Below are positions 38,901-48,291 of a stretch of DNA of 64,000 nucleotides, piece after piece. This DNA comes from Bisgaardia hudsonensis (GTDB taxonomy: Bacteria > Pseudomonadota > Gammaproteobacteria > Enterobacterales > Pasteurellaceae): the NCBI RefSeq assembly GCF_004345785.1, contig NZ_SLXI01000001.1, forward strand, positions 402,317 to 466,316. The letters are read 5' to 3'. The position numbers and the translations under genes are program-made. Numbering within the stretch: position 1 is the first letter of the stretch; every line of letters starts with the position of its first letter. The notes below the pieces were generated by a model. It worked only from the letters and a program-made list of their open reading frames with translations. It did no database searches and was not told the DNA's origin.

Positions 38901-41900
38901 GATGCCGTAAATGGTAATCAACTAAATGATGTTTTAGAAGAAGCTAAAAGGAAAACTAAATTAGTTGATGGCACGGGAACGACAGTGGCTGGTATGGGAA
39001 CAGAAGCTGATCCATATAAAGTTAATATAGAAACTAGTGACTTGACTAAAAATGATGTTGGAACAGTAACAGTAGATACTACTAAGCCAAATAGCATTGC
39101 TACAGCGGGAAGTGTTGCAGAGGCCATTAACAATTCGGGGTTTAATGTCAATTCAGGGAACTCTGGAACAGGAGAAGTTGAAGGTAATACTAAAAAACTA
39201 GTTAAAACTGGAGAACAAGTAACTTTTAATTCTGGTAATAACTTAAAACTGGTACAAAATGATAAAGATTTTACTTATTCATTAAAAGATAAAATTGAGT
39301 TAGAGGAAGTTAAAATCATTAACGGTCCAACAATTGATACAACTGGAATTGATGTAGCTAATAAGAAAATTACTAATGTTGTGGCAGGAACAGTCGGTGC
39401 AGGTAGTAAAGACGCTGTAAATGGAGACCAATTGTTTAAAGTTGCAAGTAATCCATTAACCTTCACGGGTGATGAAGGAGCAAGCACTCAGAAATTAGGT
39501 TCGACTTTTGAAATTGTTGCCGGTAATGCAACAGGGACTTCAACTAAGAACTTAAAAACAACAGTTGAAGCTGGAAAAGTAATTATTTCGATGGCAGAAA
39601 CACCAATTTTTAGTGGTTTAGAGGCCGGCGGTAAAATTACAGGTGTTGAAGCAGGGACTGAAGCCACAGATGCAGTAAATCTTTCTCAGTTAGAATCATT
39701 AACCGTAGCAGCAACCAGTAAAGTTGAAAGTGCGGATAAAGAAAAGGTTCAGATAGATAAGATTGATAATGATGATGGTAGTAAAACTTATAAAGTTAAT
39801 ATTATTACAGCAGATTTAACGCCGAATGCAGATGGCACAGTTACTCCAGAGAATTCAAATAGTTTATCAACATCAGGAGATATAGCTGAAGCAATTAACA
39901 ATTCAGGATTCAAACTAACTACTTCAAAATCAGATGGTACAGTTGCAGGGACGACAGAGGAGAAAATCCAAAATGGTGAAATTATCACGATAGATGCAGG
40001 TAAAAATATTAACGTTACTCAAAAAGGAAATGAGATTTCTCTAGCGACTAATACAGTAGTTGAGTTTGATAAAGCTACTGTTGGAAGTGTAGTTATTGAT
40101 AGCGGTACAAATACAATTTCAGGCTTAAGTAATACAACATTTGATCCAACTGTTACTTACACCGGTGGAAAATCTGCGACTCAAGAACAGTTATCACAAG
40201 TTGCGAATAGCCCATTAACTTTTACAGGTGATGAAGGAGCAACTACTCAAAAATTAGATTCAACTTTTGAAATTGTTGCAGGTAATGCAACAGGAACTTC
40301 AACTAAGAACTTAAAAACAACAGTTGAAGCTGGAAAAGTAATTATTTCGATGGCAGAAACACCAATTTTTAATGGTTTAGAGGCTGGCGGTAAAATTACA
40401 GGTGTTGAAGCAGGGACTGAAGCCACAGATGCAGTAAATCTTTCTCAGTTAGAATCATTAACCGTAGCAGCAACCAGTAAAGTTGAAAGTGCGGATAAAG
40501 AAAAGGTTCAGATAGACAAGATTGATAATGATGATGGCAGTAAAACTTATCAAGTGAATGTGTTAACAAGTAAAGTTGCGATTAAAGATGATGGAAAAGT
40601 AGAGGCCGCAACACCAACTAGCTTAACGACAGCAGGAGATGTTGCAAGTGCCATAAATAATTCATCATTTAAAGTGACAACTACAACGGGTACAGGAACA
40701 AAAGATCAGAAAATCAAAGCAGGTGAAACAGTTAAATTTGAAAAAGGTGCTAATATTGAATTGGCACAAGTAGATAATGCATTTACTTATTCATTATCAA
40801 AGGATTTAACAGGGGTTAACGCTATAACTGGCGATAGTGGTAATAAGATAGAACTAAATAATGCAGATGGTGTAAAATTATCAAATAATGCTAAGCCAGT
40901 AAAATTAACAGGTATTGCTGCTGGAAATGTTGCGAAAGGAAGTACGGATGCAGTAAATGGCGATCAGCTAGTAAAAGCACAAGTAGCTGCAACGACAAAA
41001 GTTGACAGCTTAGATGAAGAAAAAATTAGTGTGACAGCAATTGATAATGCTGATGGCAGTAAAACTTATAAGTTAAATGTTAAAACTTCAGATATAACCT
41101 CTAATGAGGCTGGTGAAGCTATTGTAGCTAATCCAAATAGTTTAGCCACAGCAGGTGCTCTTGCGGAAGTAATAAATAATGTGAGCTGGACAACAGAAGC
41201 TGGAATAGGTGTTGATGGTGGTGAAGTTAGTGGCAAAACAACAGAGAAAGTAAAAGTAGGTGAAAAAGTTATCTTTGATGCAGGTAAGAATTTAAAATTG
41301 ATTCAAGATGGGCAAAAGTATACATATTCATTGAAAAATAAAGTTGAAGTCGCTGAAGTTAAAATTACTAACGGTCCGATAATTAATGCAACAGGTATTG
41401 ATGCCGCAGATAAAAAGGTCAAGAATGTAGTAGCAGGGACTGAAGCCACAGATGCAGTAAATCTTTCTCAGCTAGAATCATTAACCGTAGCAGCAACCAG
41501 TAAAGTTGAAAGTGCGGATAAAGAAAAGGTTCAGATAGACAAGATTGATAATGATGATGGCAGTAAAACTTATCAAGTGAATGTGTTAACAAGTAAAGTT
41601 GCGATTAAAGATGATGGAAAAGTAGAGGCCGCAACACCAACTAGCTTAACGACAGCAGGAGATGTTGCAAGTGCCATAAATAATTCATCATTTAAAGTGA
41701 CAACTACAACGGGTACAGGAACAAAAGATCAGAAAATCAAAACAGGTGAAACAGTTAAATTTGAAAAAGGTGCTAATATTGAATTAGCACAAGTAGATAA
41801 TGCATTTACTTATTCATTATCAAAGGATTTAACAGGGGTTAACGCTATAACTGGCGATAGTGGTAATAAGATAGAACTGAATAATGCAGATGGTGTAAAA

Positions 41901-43664
41901 TTATCAAATAATGCTAAACCAGTAAAATTAACAGGTATTGCGACTGGAAACATCGTGAAAGGAAGTACGGATGCAGTAAATGGAAGTCAGCTATTTGATG
42001 TTTCAGAGGAAGCTAAGAAGAAAACTAAATTAGCTGATGGTACAGGAACGAAAGTAGCAGGTACAGGAACAGCGATAGACCCATATAAAGTTAATATTGA
42101 AATAAGTGAATTAACAGAGACTATAGATGGAATGGTCACAGCAGACACATCAAGACCTGATAGTATTGCTACGGCAGCAAGTGTTGTCGCTGCCATTAAT
42201 AATTCAGGGTTTAATGTAAACTCAGGGAAATCAGGAACAGGTGAAGTAGAAGGCAATTCTAAAACACTAGTAAAAACTAGTGAAGCAGTGACTTTTAATG
42301 CAGGTGATAACTTAAAATTAGTACAAAATGGTAAAGATTTTACTTACTCACTGAAAAATAAAGTTGAATTAAACGAAGTTAAGATTACAGATGGTCCTAT
42401 TATCAATGGAACAGGGATTGATGTTGCAGATAAGAAAATTACAGGTATTGGCGATGGTGATATATCACCAACTAGTAAAGATGCTGTAAATGGAGCTCAA
42501 TTATATGCAATAACTGGTGGTAATAAAAGTGAAACAAAAGATAATTTTGTTGATCCTAATACTAATAATCAGTATAACGATGTAGTTGTCGATAATGATG
42601 GTAATCCTTTATTAAAGACGTATAACGTTCGTAACCAACAAGAATATATTGAAAATTCTGTTTATTCTGCTATTCATCGTATGAATGAAGAAGGAATCAA
42701 ATTCTTCCATGTTAATGACGGCAAAAATGCAGATACATCTGTTGATCAAACGTCTAACTCTATTGATGCTAGTGCTAAAGGTAGTTATTCTGCGGCGATT
42801 GGTTATAAAGCTAAAGCAACTGGAGAGAATTCGGTTGCGTTAGGTAATAGAGTTGAGTCTGCAGAGTCTTCAGTTGCCATTGGTGATTCATCTCAAGCAA
42901 CAGGCATACAATCTGTTGCTATTGGTACTAGAAATGTCGTTTCAGGTAATCATTCTGGAGCTATTGGTGATCCTAATATCGTTACTGGGAATAGTAGTTA
43001 TGCCTTAGGTAATAATAATCATATAACAACTAGTAATACTTTTGCTTTAGGTAATGATGTTACAAATACTGTTGGCAATTCTGTCTTCTTAGGTAATAAC
43101 GTAGGTTTTGTAAAAGCAAAAACAAATTCTGATGGAACTCTTGATGAGAGGAATTCATCAACAGCAGGAATGGCTATTCTTAGTCAACAAATAGTTGAAG
43201 GAGGATTAGTTAATAAGTATGCTGGTGGTCAGGAGATTGTTGGTGTTGTTAGTGTTGGTAATGTGGATAAAGACACTGGTAAAATGCAAACTCGTCGTAT
43301 TCAAAATATTGCGCCAGCACTTATCTCTAAGGGTAGTACTGATGCTGTAAATGGCTCTCAGTTATATTCTATAGCAAAAGGTCTCCAAACAGGAATTGAT
43401 AACTTGTCTAATAGGGTAGGTAAATTAGATCAACGAGTAAGAGGTATTGGCGCAAGTTCCGCCGCCGCCGCATCCTTACCGCAAGTTTATATTCCTGGAA
43501 AATCTATGGTTGCAGCAGCTGTTGGTGGTTATGAAAGTGCATCAGCTATTTCTGTGGGATATTCTAGAGCTAGCGATAACGGTAAAGTTATCCTTAAATT
43601 ACAAGGATCTGTTAATAGTGAAGGGCATGCTTCTGGTGGTGTAGGTGTCGGTTATCAGTGGTAA
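35946..43664 (+). CDS. Giant trimeric autotransporter adhesin (Hia/Hsf/YadA family)
   Basis: A 2572-residue type Vc autotransporter. It starts with an extended signal peptide region (MNKIFKTLWNCNTQS...) and a hydrophobic core ending near VSAWNYAYGD (about residue 75). A YadA-like head follows with SIAIG/SVALG repeats (about 85-220). A very long middle part alternates neck motifs (STDAVNG(S/D/N)QL), NNSGFK Trp-ring-like domains and stalk segments. A second SVALG-type head lies near 2270-2385, then RVGKLDQRVRGIGAS and the YadA anchor (about 2490-2572) ending GVGYQW with a terminal aromatic residue. It trimerises, inserts in the outer membrane and binds host or matrix ligands. AAGGA precedes the ATG. 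Intact despite strong internal repeats. Confidence 0.95.
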   Translation: MNKIFKTLWNCNTQSIVVTSELAKGKVKSSTNSIEQSNFLLKVIPFDFKLKSLLSAMIALGLMTYSYNVSAWNYAYGDGAQANRGQSIAIGQAAKANGDQSVALGSNTDASGNASIAVGGDDTEQVKNKRITLQNGKADTIDNILHTASGVRLNDGGTYQATKSEGHGSIAIGPKAVSKGHLSTAIGISSRAEGILSLAFGAGAVASKDNSIALGPGSSTKTDAVYITDATIKAIDENGNESGEITYKNFAGGSANLSKGDQVSVGSVGFERQIKNVAAGKVTTDSTDAINGSQLASVASRLQNLLDKNQTDQDQGLNITADNYLDNLSNKDNLQLGDTITFTSSDSSVITGVGNDKIDFKVNKETLSVNNGVVNNVTNTNTYATAKTVAETINNSGFKVTGNGVNTTDIINPGNTIDFINGNVINATVTNTADKSTIKYDIQVDNTTIAIEGGRLVSKVADTNTQNTVKAGSNINILNKNNLVGGTEYTINAEDTVVSAGDGITVTSNLDQNNVDTYTVQLNDNTKTKLDKADSALQNIITKIDGTIVKTLGIKATDGNVANFVTGKNIVLSNQDDSIKVATAEQVEFTKTTIGRVIIDAATNKITGLEAGTADTDAVNLAQLTNQLSGSSWKIAGTDKSAVGNGVNPNEQVNFINGVGTTSQVVADGDNYNVSFDVVKSTLSSQGGMVSADTTGDAFATAENVAKIINDSGFKLTTSASTGVVEDSSEELVNPGETITIDAGSNVKVTQAGGKITVESEDTTVSAGEGLEIEENLTAGAGVDNYKVKFSAETKKALSDAKAGFNIAADNGTTDTVQLTDTIKYTSTDNNIKTTVTDNQIDFELQNTVVIGKDKSVTLNGNEGTITGLSNTTFDPNTIYTGGQAATQEQLSSVSNSPLTITGNTLSDTSGNGTEQKLGSTLEISGGATAASSNGNVKTVITDNKVDIQLLDAPTFAGKVSAKGLDAGDQKVTGVAVGEVAAGSTDAVNGNQLNDVLEEAKRKTKLVDGTGTTVAGMGTEADPYKVNIETSDLTKNDVGTVTVDTTKPNSIATAGSVAEAINNSGFNVNSGNSGTGEVEGNTKKLVKTGEQVTFNSGNNLKLVQNDKDFTYSLKDKIELEEVKIINGPTIDTTGIDVANKKITNVVAGTVGAGSKDAVNGDQLFKVASNPLTFTGDEGASTQKLGSTFEIVAGNATGTSTKNLKTTVEAGKVIISMAETPIFSGLEAGGKITGVEAGTEATDAVNLSQLESLTVAATSKVESADKEKVQIDKIDNDDGSKTYKVNIITADLTPNADGTVTPENSNSLSTSGDIAEAINNSGFKLTTSKSDGTVAGTTEEKIQNGEIITIDAGKNINVTQKGNEISLATNTVVEFDKATVGSVVIDSGTNTISGLSNTTFDPTVTYTGGKSATQEQLSQVANSPLTFTGDEGATTQKLDSTFEIVAGNATGTSTKNLKTTVEAGKVIISMAETPIFNGLEAGGKITGVEAGTEATDAVNLSQLESLTVAATSKVESADKEKVQIDKIDNDDGSKTYQVNVLTSKVAIKDDGKVEAATPTSLTTAGDVASAINNSSFKVTTTTGTGTKDQKIKAGETVKFEKGANIELAQVDNAFTYSLSKDLTGVNAITGDSGNKIELNNADGVKLSNNAKPVKLTGIAAGNVAKGSTDAVNGDQLVKAQVAATTKVDSLDEEKISVTAIDNADGSKTYKLNVKTSDITSNEAGEAIVANPNSLATAGALAEVINNVSWTTEAGIGVDGGEVSGKTTEKVKVGEKVIFDAGKNLKLIQDGQKYTYSLKNKVEVAEVKITNGPIINATGIDAADKKVKNVVAGTEATDAVNLSQLESLTVAATSKVESADKEKVQIDKIDNDDGSKTYQVNVLTSKVAIKDDGKVEAATPTSLTTAGDVASAINNSSFKVTTTTGTGTKDQKIKTGETVKFEKGANIELAQVDNAFTYSLSKDLTGVNAITGDSGNKIELNNADGVKLSNNAKPVKLTGIATGNIVKGSTDAVNGSQLFDVSEEAKKKTKLADGTGTKVAGTGTAIDPYKVNIEISELTETIDGMVTADTSRPDSIATAASVVAAINNSGFNVNSGKSGTGEVEGNSKTLVKTSEAVTFNAGDNLKLVQNGKDFTYSLKNKVELNEVKITDGPIINGTGIDVADKKITGIGDGDISPTSKDAVNGAQLYAITGGNKSETKDNFVDPNTNNQYNDVVVDNDGNPLLKTYNVRNQQEYIENSVYSAIHRMNEEGIKFFHVNDGKNADTSVDQTSNSIDASAKGSYSAAIGYKAKATGENSVALGNRVESAESSVAIGDSSQATGIQSVAIGTRNVVSGNHSGAIGDPNIVTGNSSYALGNNNHITTSNTFALGNDVTNTVGNSVFLGNNVGFVKAKTNSDGTLDERNSSTAGMAILSQQIVEGGLVNKYAGGQEIVGVVSVGNVDKDTGKMQTRRIQNIAPALISKGSTDAVNGSQLYSIAKGLQTGIDNLSNRVGKLDQRVRGIGASSAAAASLPQVYIPGKSMVAAAVGGYESASAISVGYSRASDNGKVILKLQGSVNSEGHASGGVGVGYQW
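39450..39792 (+). repeat. Internal adhesin repeat, block A copy 1
   Basis: About 343 bp nearly identical to 40209-40551 (offset 759 bp, 253 codons). The shared GTEATDAVNLSQLES neck and following stalk are part of both. Its 3' part (from 39651) also matches the third copy from 41433. Confidence 0.85.
40410..40918 (+). repeat. Internal adhesin repeat, block B copy 1
   Basis: A 509-bp block matching 41433-41941 at an offset of 1023 bp (341 codons), with only about five differences that I found. Such high DNA identity within a gene points to recent duplication or gene conversion. Confidence 0.88.
41433..41941 (+). repeat. Internal adhesin repeat, block B copy 2
   Basis: Second copy of the 509-bp block. 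Differences from copy 1 are scattered single bases, for example AAAACAGGTG against AAAGCAGGTG and GAATTAGCAC against GAATTGGCAC. Confidence 0.88.
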
Positions 43665-43697
43665 AATGTAGTATTGCCGTCTAGATAATTACTTAAT

Positions 43698-43736
43698 AAG
43701 ACTATGTTCGATATTTCATCGGACATAGTCTTTTTT
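43698..43736 (+). terminator. Intrinsic terminator after the adhesin gene
   Basis: AAGACTATGTTCGA and TCGGACATAGTCTT form a 14-bp stem (one G:U pair) with a 7-nt loop followed by a T6 run. Strong rho-independent terminator; it also lies at the end of the convergent bcp gene. Confidence 0.92.
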
Positions 43737-43745
43737 ATAAATAAA

Positions 43746-44210
43746 TTATTGATTAAGGTAATCTAATACGACTTGATGATGATCTTTAGTTTTGAATTTC
43801 TCAAAAATATATTCAATTTTTCCTGTTTCATCAATTAAAAAACTAATTCGGTGAATGCCATTATAGGTTTTACCCATAAATTTCTTTTCTCCCCAGACTC
43901 CAAACTGTTCGGCAACATTATGATCTTCATCAGATAATAATATAAAATTTAAATTCTTTTTTTGCATAAAATTGGTTAATTTTGAGGGTGAATCAGGGCT
44001 AATTCCCAAAATAATTATATTTAAATTGTCAAATTTAGTTTTATTATCTCTTAACTGACAAGCTTGTGTTGTACAGCCCGGTGTTAGTGCTTTTGGATAA
44101 AAATAAACTAATACTTTCTTCCCTTGAAAATCTTGTAAAGATATTTGTTCATTATGTTGGTTTAGTAAGCTAAAGTACGGTGCTAAATCACCTATTTTTA
44201 ATTTATTCAT
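43746..44210 (-). CDS. bcp: Thioredoxin-dependent peroxiredoxin Bcp
   Basis: Reduces hydrogen peroxide and organic hydroperoxides, using thioredoxin. The 154-residue protein has the peroxidatic Cys in ALTPGCTTQACQLRD (Cys45), with Cys50 five residues later as the resolving Cys of the BCP type. The thioredoxin-fold start LGDLAPYFSL-like segment is present (IGDLAPYFSL). Length fits E. coli Bcp (156). Converges with the adhesin gene and is divergent from dapA. Confidence 0.95.
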   Translation of the reverse strand: MNKLKIGDLAPYFSLLNQHNEQISLQDFQGKKVLVYFYPKALTPGCTTQACQLRDNKTKFDNLNIIILGISPDSPSKLTNFMQKKNLNFILLSDEDHNVAEQFGVWGEKKFMGKTYNGIHRISFLIDETGKIEYIFEKFKTKDHHQVVLDYLNQ

Positions 44211-44349
44211 TGAAAATTTCCTTAAAAATTGTGTTCTATTCTAAAAAATGAAAAAAACTACTTGCAAAGTATGGTTATTTTAACGATCCTAAAGGGAGCA
44301 ATTCAAGCAAACACAAGATAAAATTAAAATAATATAATAAGGAGATGTT

Positions 44350-45246
44350 ATGTCTAGAAGTAATCCTTTGTTTTACGGTAGTATTACCGCAATTATTACC
44401 CCAATGGATAACCATGGTGAGGTTGATTTTAATACCTTAAAAGAACTCGTGGAATATCATGTTGCCTCTGGTACTAATGCTATTGTTTCAGTGGGAACTA
44501 CGGGTGAATCAGCGACATTAAGTATTGATGAAAATATTAAAACAATTTTAAAAACGGTTGAATTTGCAGATGGAAGAATTCCTGTTATTGCTGGCGCAGG
44601 AGCAAATGCCACAAGTGAAGCCATTACTATGACAAAATTGTTGAATGATAGTGGTGTAGCTGGATGTTTGTCTGTAGTGCCCTATTATAATAAACCAACT
44701 CAAGAAGGGATGTATCAACATTTTAAAGCTATTGCCGAATGTACTGATTTACCTCAAATTTTATATAATGTACCAGGACGTACTGGCAGTGATATGAAAC
44801 CGGAAACGGTGGCCCGTTTAGCTAAAATTAGTAATATTGTTGGTATCAAAGAAGCAACAGGTGATGTAAGCCGTGTTCAACAAATTAAATCATTAGCAGG
44901 AGAAGACTTTATTTTTCTAAGTGGTGATGATGCAACAGGATTAGAAAGTATCAAATTAGGTGGGCAGGGAGTAATTTCTGTTACTAATAATATTGCTGCT
45001 GCTGATATGGCAAAAATGTGTGAATTAGCATTAGCGGGTAAATTTGATGAGGCCGAGGTAATTAATCAAAAATTAATAGGGCTACATAAAAGTTTATTTG
45101 TTGAGTCTAATCCTATTCCAGTTAAATGGGCCGCCTATAAATTAGGATTAATCCCTGAACCGGTATTAAGATTACCATTAACTACCTTATCTTTAAATCT
45201 TCAACCTAAAGTTATTGATGCATTGAAAATGGCAGGATTACTATAA
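44350..45246 (+). CDS. dapA: 4-hydroxy-tetrahydrodipicolinate synthase
   Basis: First committed step of lysine and diaminopimelate synthesis: condensation of pyruvate and aspartate semialdehyde. The 298-residue TIM barrel has TGESATLS (residues ~45-52), the catalytic Tyr in [10 protein letters not shown] (near 135) and the Schiff-base Lys in GIKEATGD (near 163). AAGGAGATG precedes ATG 44350. Upstream of bamC, an arrangement shared with E. coli dapA-nlpB. Intact. Confidence 0.97.
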   Translation: MSRSNPLFYGSITAIITPMDNHGEVDFNTLKELVEYHVASGTNAIVSVGTTGESATLSIDENIKTILKTVEFADGRIPVIAGAGANATSEAITMTKLLNDSGVAGCLSVVPYYNKPTQEGMYQHFKAIAECTDLPQILYNVPGRTGSDMKPETVARLAKISNIVGIKEATGDVSRVQQIKSLAGEDFIFLSGDDATGLESIKLGGQGVISVTNNIAAADMAKMCELALAGKFDEAEVINQKLIGLHKSLFVESNPIPVKWAAYKLGLIPEPVLRLPLTTLSLNLQPKVIDALKMAGLL

Positions 45247-45341
45247 ATTTAGGTGTAAAGTTTAGGAATAACCTTTCCTAAACTTTTGTTGTGTTCTGTT
45301 GTCTTAAGACTAGAGCCTATATTTATTTTAAGGATTTACAG

Positions 45342-46349
45342 ATGAAAAAAAGTTTATTAACCATTGCTATTGCTACTTTATTAGTTGCATGTTCCGCTGA
45401 TAATGAAAGTAAACTGTTATCAAATGACAGTTTTCAAAACAAGGTAAGTCAGCTACCAACTTTTCAACCAATAGCAACAGGGGGAATAAATTTACTACCT
45501 AAAGATCCGAATTATCAATTACCAAAGACAAAGGTGAAGTCAGTAGAGGCAATGGATATTCGTCCTCCTATTATGCCATTATCAGTTATTAAAAATTCAG
45601 TAGCACAATTCGATGGAGAAAGAGCTTTTATTGCTTACCCAATAAAACAAAAGGATGTTTACAGTATTTTGCAGATTGAACGCTTATTGAAAGATCATAA
45701 TGTTGCTTATGAAGTTCGAGGGCAAAAAATACTTACTGATTGGACGTCTACTCGCCGTTTAGATGAGATTGGTGATACACAAGCTCGTTATCAAATTGAG
45801 CAAGTGATTAATGGCTCATCGAGTACATTAATGCTATTAGTATTAGAAATGAAACGTGATGATGTTATTTTTACTCCAAAAGTAGCGGATAAACGCCGTT
45901 ATGCTTCCGATCAGTTAAATTTATTAGTTGGTGAGCTAAATCAGGCATATCAGAAACAAAAAACAATGTTGTTAAATGCAAACATGTTAATGCCAGTTAA
46001 TTCTGAATTAATTACCGATTTAAATGGTAAGGTTGCATTAATGTTAGGGGCATCTTTTGAGAAATCTTGGGTTAAGTTAGGCGATGTTTTACCTAAACTG
46101 GGTTTTGAGATAAAAGAGCAAACTGTGGAGAGAGGGAATAGAGAATTAAAATATCGTGCATTGACCAATGAAGATTGGTTTCGAATTTCTATTGAAAAAT
46201 CAGATTTAGAAAATGGTAAATATTTTATGCAATTAAGTACCGTTGATAAAAGAAGTAGTGTAGTGATTACTGATGAAGATGGTAAAGCATTATCAGGAAA
46301 GCAAGCACAGGTTATCTATCAAGCGTTACATAATCTCTTAGCACGATAA
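45342..46349 (+). CDS. bamC: Outer membrane assembly lipoprotein BamC
   Basis: Lipoprotein subunit of the BAM complex, which inserts beta-barrel proteins into the outer membrane. The 335-residue protein begins MKKSLLTIAIATLLVACS, with Cys18 lipidated. A long unstructured N-terminal stretch (residues 20-95) is followed by two helix-grip domains. I start at ATG 45342, with AAGGA upstream; an in-frame reading 17 codons longer lacks a signal. It lies 96 bp after dapA, as in enteric bacteria. The adhesin and OmpW-type barrels in this window would depend on this machinery. Confidence 0.93.
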   Translation: MKKSLLTIAIATLLVACSADNESKLLSNDSFQNKVSQLPTFQPIATGGINLLPKDPNYQLPKTKVKSVEAMDIRPPIMPLSVIKNSVAQFDGERAFIAYPIKQKDVYSILQIERLLKDHNVAYEVRGQKILTDWTSTRRLDEIGDTQARYQIEQVINGSSSTLMLLVLEMKRDDVIFTPKVADKRRYASDQLNLLVGELNQAYQKQKTMLLNANMLMPVNSELITDLNGKVALMLGASFEKSWVKLGDVLPKLGFEIKEQTVERGNRELKYRALTNEDWFRISIEKSDLENGKYFMQLSTVDKRSSVVITDEDGKALSGKQAQVIYQALHNLLAR

Positions 46350-46439
46350 TTGCTAGATAAAATTTATTTTATACCGTGCTTGTTACTCTATAAAGTGCGG
46401 TAATTTTTTAGGCTTTTTCGATATTTAATTTGCTTTTTA

Positions 46440-46535
46440 TGTCATCAATCGTTAAAATTCACACTCCATTGTCGTAGCTGGATTAGAGATCGGCTAACGA
46501 TGTATTTAAACAAACCCTGATAAGAGGATTTAATT
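46440..46535 (+). ncRNA. rpsO leader, candidate S15 autoregulatory element
   Basis: The leader of rpsO contains complementary short blocks (ATCGTT near 46447 and AACGAT near 46496) that could bring the leader into a folded form near the ribosome site AAGAGGA. S15 is known to repress its own mRNA in gammaproteobacteria through such a structure. Pairing seen by eye only. Confidence 0.35.
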
Positions 46536-46805
46536 ATGTCTCTAAGTTTAGAAAAAAAAGCTGAAATCATTGCTGAATTCGGTCGTGATGCAAAAGATAC
46601 TGGTTCTTCAGAAGTTCAAATTGCATTATTAACTGCACAAATCAACCACTTACAATCACACTTTGCTGTGCATAAAAAAGACCATCATGGTCGTCGTGGT
46701 TTATTACGTATGGTTTCTCGTCGTCGTAAACTTTTAGATTACTTAAAACGTACTAACCTTGAGTTATATTCAACAACTATCGCTCGTTTAGGTTTACGTC
46801 GCTAA
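46536..46805 (+). CDS. rpsO: 30S ribosomal protein S15
   Basis: Primary 16S rRNA-binding protein of the small subunit platform. The 89-residue sequence is canonical: [54 protein letters not shown] and a C-terminal GLRR. Exactly the E. coli length. Strong ribosome site (AAGAGGA) before ATG 46536, and an intrinsic terminator right after. Confidence 0.98.
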   Translation: MSLSLEKKAEIIAEFGRDAKDTGSSEVQIALLTAQINHLQSHFAVHKKDHHGRRGLLRMVSRRRKLLDYLKRTNLELYSTTIARLGLRR

Positions 46806-46824
46806 TCTTTATTAACGATTTTAG

Positions 46825-46857
46825 AAAGGCATTTGTCATTAGATAAATGCCTTTTTT
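46825..46857 (+). terminator. Intrinsic terminator of rpsO
   Basis: AAAGGCATTT pairs with AAATGCCTTT, followed by a T run. It lies 20 bp after the rpsO stop. Confidence 0.9.
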
Positions 46858-46967
46858 GTTACGCTTAAAACATAACTTAAAGAATAAAAATGCGGTAAAA
46901 TTTTTAAGTATTTTAAAACTTAAAAGAAATTGACCGCACTTTTACAATGAAATATTAAATATAACTA

Positions 46968-48092
46968 TTACTTCACTTCCTTAAACATAATTTCACCTGG
47001 GATCACTTCGCCTTGCCAATACAGCTCACTTGCCACTTTTTCTGCTAACTGTAAGAATGATTGTCCAATTTCACTTTCAGGTTTAGAAATCACCGTTGGA
47101 ATACCTTTATCCATATCTTCTCGTAATTGGATATGTAATGGTTGTTTAGCAAGTATTTTTATATTATATTTTTCTGCCATTTTTTCCGCACCGCCTGTAC
47201 CAAAAATAGGTTCGTGATGACCACATTGGCTGCAAATATGTACTGACATATTTTCCACAATACCAAGCACAGGAACGGAGACACGTTGGAACATTGCTAC
47301 GCCTTTTATTGCATCAATCAAGGCAATATCTTGTGGCGTGGTTACTACAATTGCCCCTGTTACTGGAATTTGTTGCGATAAAGTAAGTTGAATATCTCCC
47401 GTTCCCGGTGGCATATCAATCACAAGATAATCTAACTCTTGATTTTCTGTTGCCCAAAGGGTTTCTTGTAATAATTGATTTAAGGCACTGCTTGCCATTG
47501 GTCCACGCCAAATGGTTGCATTGTCTTCTTCCATTAGAAAACCAATGGAATTAGCCAGTAATCCTTGTGCTTTAATTGGATTGATATGTTTGTTATCTGG
47601 TGAAGTTGGTCTTTCTTTAGCGACTCCAAGCATATGCGGTATAGAAGGTCCATAAATATCGGCATCTAAAATACCGACTTTTGCACCTTGTGCTTGTAAT
47701 GCAAGTGCTAAATTGACTGAAATTGTTGATTTACCGACACCACCTTTACCAGAGGTTACCGCAATAATATTTTTGACACCTTTTACCGCTGGGTGATTAT
47801 TCGCTCGTTTTAGGGTAGCTATTTGATAATTAAGTTGCCATTTTATGTTATTGGTATGCGTTATTTTTTGTAATGGTTCGGTAAGTTCTGATTTTAATTG
47901 TTGAAATGCGGCATTCCAAGCGAATGGCATAGCTAATTCAATACGTAATATATCGCCAGCTTGTTCTACTTTTTTTATTGCTTTTAGCTCAATAAGATTT
48001 TTTTGTAATGTTGAATGTTGAAATTGTTCGAAAAGTTGCTGTATTTGTTGTTTTTGATCATCTGAAATTATTTCTGAAAAGAAAATTGCCAT
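46968..48092 (-). CDS. apbC: Iron-sulfur cluster carrier ATPase Mrp/ApbC
   Basis: A 374-residue P-loop protein that binds and transfers Fe-S clusters. It has an N-terminal DUF59/MIP18-like domain (residues 1-90), the deviant Walker A GKGGVGKST (about residue 112), DADIYGPSIPHML, DMPPGTGD, and the cluster-binding CxxC in SQCGHHEPIFG (with HICSQCG). I choose ATG 48092; AGGA lies only 2 bp from the in-frame ATG 48098 but about 8 bp from this one. Divergent from metG, a common gammaproteobacterial arrangement. Confidence 0.95.
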   Translation of the reverse strand: MAIFFSEIISDDQKQQIQQLFEQFQHSTLQKNLIELKAIKKVEQAGDILRIELAMPFAWNAAFQQLKSELTEPLQKITHTNNIKWQLNYQIATLKRANNHPAVKGVKNIIAVTSGKGGVGKSTISVNLALALQAQGAKVGILDADIYGPSIPHMLGVAKERPTSPDNKHINPIKAQGLLANSIGFLMEEDNATIWRGPMASSALNQLLQETLWATENQELDYLVIDMPPGTGDIQLTLSQQIPVTGAIVVTTPQDIALIDAIKGVAMFQRVSVPVLGIVENMSVHICSQCGHHEPIFGTGGAEKMAEKYNIKILAKQPLHIQLREDMDKGIPTVISKPESEIGQSFLQLAEKVASELYWQGEVIPGEIMFKEVK

Positions 48093-48291
48093 AGTCATAT
48101 TCCTAATGATGTGAGTAGTTGATTAAATTCGTCAGATATATTAAAACACGCAAATATGTATCTGTTAAGTTAAAATTAAGAAATATCTGGTTAAACTAGA
48201 AAAAATACTGTTTATAAGGTAGAATTTACCACAATTTTTTTCTTGGTTTTAGCTAAGAAATACCGTTATTTAAAGAATAAAAAGGCAGATA

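Noticed and set aside
37047-42256. Several opposite-strand frames inside the adhesin gene
   Set aside because: They arise from its repetitive low-complexity coding sequence and repeat at the same spacing as the domains.
43450-43475. GCC-rich run coding for an alanine stretch in the adhesin anchor as a phase-variable repeat
   Set aside because: Only a few trinucleotide units, not perfect, and a change would keep the frame. Alanine-rich stretches are usual near the YadA anchor.
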